From Aspergillus flavus (Eukaryota > Ascomycota > Eurotiomycetes > Eurotiales > Aspergillaceae): a DNA stretch of 64,000 nucleotides. The position numbers were made by a program, and so were the translations under genes. Location: positions 3,286,001 through 3,350,000 of the forward strand of contig NC_092406.1 of the NCBI RefSeq assembly GCF_009017415.1, written 5' to 3'. Shown one piece after another: positions 59,370 through 64,000 of this stretch (positions are counted from its first letter, which is position 1; the number at the start of each line of letters is the position of its first letter). Below the pieces are notes generated by a model, which had not been told where the DNA came from, searched no databases, and was given only the letters and a program-made list of their open reading frames with translations.

Positions 59370-60396
59370 TATGGACGCCGAATGCACCTGTTGTCGAGGG
59401 AGGGATTCGTAAAAGGTGACGGGCGGTGTCGTTGGGTGAGCGTTCAACGTCGACGATAGCAGTCGGTCGGCTGAAATGTTTCCTTTGGCTGCCAGGAAAA
59501 TCGAGGTGCGCTCGCTTAGCTCTGTGGACACGTTAGGGCACTGGCCCGACACCAATCATGTTCCACAAGTCATGTGATGGTAGCGCTAGTAGTGCCCAGA
59601 ACACTAAACCCAACTTGGTTTACATAGAGGTTCAGTGCTAATTCCCAAATAAGAAAGTAGTCCTATAATCCATGAACCGCAGATGTGTCTATTCTCGTAG
59701 TACTACTTGACCCATATGTACAGTACAGTCAAAAGAGTGTTAGTCTCCTTTCCAATGTATACCAAACAGTTTTAGGTATATCCTCAGTCAGCAAACAAGT
59801 TGTACAAACTGTAAAGACGTGAAATTACATTTTTATCTGCGTAACGTAGTCTTTGTACGGAGCACCAAACGTGTCATTCAGGTTGATTGTAAGAAAATGC
59901 AGAAGCAAAAAAAATGAGAGCAAGATGATGAGTTCGGAGAATCATAGTGGGCTTGGACCGCCCATCCACAAATAATGCACTCGGTTATACTCGATGTAAG
60001 CGAAGATAACTATTGTTGTGAATAATCTTTAAGGATCATCCTCGTGCCCATATGCTTAATTTCTGCTCCTGTGTCGTGGCTGTGCAAGGAACTAAGTTTT
60101 ATCATTGGTTCCCCTGTGTTTGTGGAGACCGGCTTTGAGGGGCTTCAAGCCACGACGGCAGGTGACGTTGTGGCTCTTCAAGCGCGGAGAAATAGAGGAC
60201 AACCCGGAGTGAAATAGGACCACCTCACGATATCACCACTAGGGGGCCACATAAGTCAGGGTGTCTGAGATTCCCTCCAGCGCTCTACGACTGACGCCTC
60301 AAGGATCCTGAGATGAGGATCGTAGAACTCGTTTATCCTTTACAACGCGGATTCGCATGAGAGCCCCTCATTAAGTTCATATTCAACACTTCGAAA
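59370..60396. other. divergent intergenic region, 1.0 kb
   Basis: It lies between the starts of rps5 (-) and the DIP2-like gene (+) and should hold both promoters. A near copy of the recurring 9-mer (TACGGAGC) lies near 59856. No coding exon or RNA gene was seen. Confidence 0.45.
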
Positions 60397-63300
60397 ATGG
60401 CGGACGATAATCCAGAGCTGAACAGCGCTTTGCGGAACCTCGACAGAGAATTGGAGGTGTGTATGGAGCAGAGAAACCTATCAACTGCTCCTAACGATAT
60501 GGGAGTCATTCTTGCTTGACCGTGTAGGACTAACATCTTGGAACTCAGGAAGGAGATATCACGGAGAAAGGGTAAGCGACCTCTATCGGACAAACATGGT
60601 AGATGAGAGCCGCCGGGAAGAGCGAGGGGGGTGCTCAAATACATGATGTTTGAATCAAATACAGTGGGAGATATACTATCAACGATTGATGAGACTGATT
60701 TTCTTGGAAGCTATCAGAAACGCCGGACGCTTCTCCTTTCACAATTCTTTGGCCCTAACAGCGGCCTCGAAGTTAATACACCTGGATCGGGAGGACCTTC
60801 TTCATCGTTGACGAGCTCAAATTATATTCCGCCGGCCATACTTAGCGTTCGACCGCCTACCGCCGAATCTACAACTCAGGGTTACTCATCATTCACCAAC
60901 GAACGTGGCAACACACCGGGCAGCGGAAGCTTCGGATACGATCGAAGAATCAGTGCGGATACACAACACACCGTTGACAGAGACAGCGCGTTCCTACAGG
61001 CTCTCGACCGAATGCCCTCGTCTGGCTCATATGACTCTCTATTCCTGCCGAAGTCACAACAAGCGCCTGTGACACCAGAAGACACAAGGACCGCGACACT
61101 ATTGAGTCAGAACTATGCATTCAACCCTGGTTCATACCAAGATCATTCGGATGAGCCTGCTGGTGTTTATGAAATGCCACCACCTGGCGGAATCACACGG
61201 CAGTCGACGATGCTCGACTCACAGCAAGGATACTTCTCCGATTTCGCGGGACAGCAACAAGATGATTATAGAGATAGCTATGGTGGGGGCGGCTTTCATC
61301 GTTACTCCCAATCGGATGCATTTTCTCCCACTGCAAACATGGCACCGCCGCTGATACCTGCTTCTGAGCTGCCTCATGGGCCGGCAATTGAGCATTTACT
61401 TCCTCTAGAGCCTCGGGACATTCCATTCGCAGTTCATGACCCCCATGACAAGAATATGCCAATGTCTAACTTCGACAACATCCCGGCTGTCCTTCGGCAT
61501 CGCTCTCGGATTCATTCAAAACAGGCTGCTTATTGGGTCTTGGACCAAAAGGGCAAGGAGATTGCGTCGATCACATGGGAGAAGCTTGCAAGTCGTGCTG
61601 AAAAGGTCGCACAGGTTATCCGAGATAAGAGTAATCTATATCGCGGTGACCGAGTAGCCCTCATCTACCGAGATTCCGAGGTCATAGAGTTTGCCGTTGC
61701 GCTCATGGGATGCTTCATCGCCGGCGTTGTTGCTGTACCCATCAATAGCCTCGAGGACTATCAAAGCCTTAACCTTGTTCTCACCTCTACGCAAGCGCAT
61801 CTTGCATTGACTACAGAAAATAATCTGAAAAGCTTTCAAAGGGATATTACTGCTCAAAAGTTGAACTGGCCAAGAGGTGTAGAGTGGTGGAAAACGAACG
61901 AATTCGGAAGTTATCATCCGAAAAAAAAGGACGATGTACCGCCTCTTGTGGTACCTGACCTGGCTTATATTGAATTCTCAAGAGCACCTACAGGGGATTT
62001 GCGCGGTGTTGTCATGAGTCACCGAACGATCATGCATCAGATGGCCTGCCTTAGCGCAATGATCTCAACTGTGCCGGGCTCTTCAAAAGTCAGATCGCAT
62101 GGAGAAACGATCATGAGCTATCTCGACCCCAGGCATGGAATCGGTATGATCTTAGGTGTGCTTCTTACAGTATATGGCGGCCACACAACCGTCTGGTTAG
62201 AAGACCGGGCGGTTGAAACGCCAGGCCTCTATGCACACCTCATCACGAAATACAGGGCAACTGTCATGGCTGCAGATTACCCTGGTCTCAAAATAGCTGC
62301 CTACAATTATCAACAGGATCCAATGGCCACACGGCATTATAAGAAGAATTCTGAGCCCAATTTCGGAAGTGTTAAGCTCTGTCTTATAGACACTCTCACT
62401 GTTGATGCTGAATTCCACGAGATCTTGGCGGACAGATGGCTAAGGCCGATGAGGAATCCAAGAGCTCGGGAAATTGTCGCTCCAATGCTTTGCTTGCCCG
62501 AGCATGGAGGTATGGTAATCAGTGTGCGGGATTGGTTAGGCGGTGAAGAACGTATGGGTTGCTCTTTAACTCATGAAATGGATCCAAATGAGCGCGAGGA
62601 TTTCAAGAAGGAAGAGAGACAGTCAGAGAAGACCAAGGACAACAGCGGATTTGGCAGCAGTTTGTTGGGTGGGGGCTCATCACCAGCTCCTATCTCAAAG
62701 GAGCAAACAAAGAATGAGCTCCAAGAAGTCCTTCTCGACAAAGAGGCTTTGAAAAGCAACGAAATTGTCGTCTTGGCCATGGGTGAAGAGGCTAGGAAGT
62801 TTGCCGGGTCTATGCCACATGCTGTGCGCGTTGGCTCATTTGGTTATCCTATCCCTGATGCTACACTGGCTGTGGTCGATCCTGAGACAAATTTGCTGTG
62901 CACACCGAATGTTATCGGAGAGATTTGGGTGGACTCGCCATCCCTTTCTGGAGGCTTCTGGGCGCTGCCAAAACATACTGAAGCAATCTTCCATGCGCGA
63001 CCCTACAAATTCGAAGAGGGAAACCCAACTCCTGTGCTGGTGGAGCCGGAGTTCTTGCGGACTGGTTTGCTGGGGTGTGTGATCGAAGGCAAGATATTTG
63101 TGCTGGGCCTCTATGAAGATCGTCTTCGTCAGAAGGTCGAATGGGTGGAACACGGACAGGAAATCGTTGAACATCGTTATTTCTTTGTTCAACATATGAT
63201 CGTCAGTCTTCTGAAAAATGTGCCTAAGATACACGATTGTACAGCCTTCGATGTTTTTGTCAACGAAGAACATCTTCCGATTGTGGTCCTAGAGTCATAC

Positions 63301-64000
63301 GCAGCGTCCACGGCACCAGCAACCTCCGGTGGGCCTCCACGGCAGTTGGACTCGGTTCTCCTTGAATCTCTGGCAGAAAGGTGTATGGAAGTCCTCTATC
63401 AAGAGCACCACTTGCGAGTCTACTGTGTCCTGCTCACCGCTCCCAACACTCTACCTCGTGTCACTAAAAATGGCAGGCGAGAGATCGGCAACATGCTCTG
63501 CCGCAGAGATTTTGATTCTGGGACTTTACCCTGTGTTCATGTGAAGTTCGGTGTTGAGCGGTCGGTTATGAACTTACCGGTTGGAGTTGACCCAGTCGGA
63601 GGAATCTGGTCTCCCCTAGCCCTGATGTCAAGACAAGAAATGCTTGCCATGCAAGAAAAGCAGTATTCGGGGGTAGACTACCGTGAAGTCGTCATGGATG
63701 ATCGCACATCAACGCCATTGAGCAATTTCTCAACTATCGTGGATCTCCTCCATTGGCGTGTTTCTCGTCAGGCAGAAGAGCTGGCATATTGCTCGATCGA
63801 TGGCCGTGGAAAAGAAGGGAAGGGCATCACTTGGAAGAAGTTCGACTTAAAAGTTGCCGCTGTAGCGACCTATCTGAGGAACAAAGTCAAAGTTCGCCCA
63901 GGCGATCACTTGGTGCTTATGTATACTCACTCAGAAGAATACGTTTATGCAGTTCATGCTTGCTTCTGTCTGGGTGTGGTTGCCATTCCCCTTCCCCCTA
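60397..64000 (+). CDS. DIP2/Cmr2-like protein with AMP-binding domains (3' end cut)
   Basis: N-terminal part of a very large protein that runs off the window. Exons seen are 60397-60456, 60549-60571 (23 nt) and 60711 onward (about 1124 residues visible). The first 40 residues (LNSALRNLDRELEEGDITEKGYQKRRTLLLSQ) form a DMAP1-binding-type domain, and both introns fall in it. A Ser/Pro/Gly-rich disordered region follows to about 255. Then comes a first AMP-forming ligase/adenylation-like domain (NIPAVLRHRSRIHSKQAAYWVLDQKGKE, VALIYRDSEVIEFAVALMGCFIAGVVAVPI, LAYIEFSRAPTGDLRGVVMSHRT). A second such domain starts near 1050 (TIVDLLHWRVSRQAEELAYCSID) and is cut. This order is that of animal DIP2 and fungal Cmr2/Mug62 proteins. 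The usual TSGSTG phosphate loop is changed to SRAPTG in the first domain, so its catalysis is doubtful. DIP2 proteins act on lipid metabolites in other organisms. Confidence 0.88.

Overview
The window is nuclear DNA of a filamentous ascomycete, most likely an Aspergillus or close relative (Eurotiales). The evidence is short 50-140 nt introns with GT...AG ends, CFEM and fungal rhodopsin-like families, a Zn2Cys6 regulator, long intergenic spacers, and fungal forms of Hsp104, Atg27, Dml1, Lhs1, Sda1 and Rdh54. There is no operon structure and no clear transposon or CRISPR array. The species cannot be named from the sequence alone.

Layout. 0.4-3.1 kb: Zn2Cys6 transcription factor (+). 3.6-4.3 kb: prefoldin subunit 4 (-, four exons, first coding exon only 18 nt). 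5.55-5.85 kb: 79-residue secreted CFEM protein (+). 6.3 kb: tRNA-Val(AAC). 7.3-8.4 kb: Atg27 (+). 9.1-10.7 kb: sulfotransferase-like P-loop protein (-). A 2.7 kb spacer carries a stress-type promoter in front of Hsp104 (13.4-16.2 kb, +). 16.5-18.8 kb: a fused short-chain dehydrogenase/polysaccharide deacetylase (-), the most unusual gene here. 22.0-23.3 kb: rhodopsin-like membrane protein (-). 26.5-28.3 kb: APC-family permease (+). 28.8-31.7 kb: Rdh54/Tid1-type SNF2 translocase (+). 32.3-37.4 kb: a 1710-residue serine-rich protein with a DH-like domain (-). 39.0-39.8 kb: EBP/EXPERA membrane protein (-). 40.4-42.6 kb: DENN-related DUF2347/DUF4484 protein (+). 43.5-44.6 kb: aldo/keto reductase (-). 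45.6-47.6 kb: coiled-coil protein (-). 48.1-49.8 kb: Dml1/Misato (+). 50.4-53.3 kb: ER Hsp70 Lhs1 with C-terminal KDEL (+). 54.0-54.8 kb: Spd1/Dif1-type ribonucleotide reductase inhibitor (-). 55.4-57.9 kb: Sda1 (-). 58.5-59.4 kb: ribosomal protein uS7/RPS5 (-). 60.4 kb to the end: DIP2/Cmr2-like protein with DMAP1-binding and AMP-binding domains (+, cut by the window edge).

Most genes are housekeeping and not functionally linked by position. Loose themes are proteostasis (prefoldin, Hsp104, Lhs1), ribosome production (Sda1, uS7), and genome maintenance/S phase (Rdh54, RNR inhibitor); both of the last two have MluI-box-like ACGCG motifs upstream. The intergenic DNA holds paired perfect hairpins at several places and a recurring 9-mer (TACTCCGTA or its complement). 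All gene models are manual splice reconstructions from the sequence: exon joins were checked for reading phase and for continuity with the protein family, but there are no transcript data.
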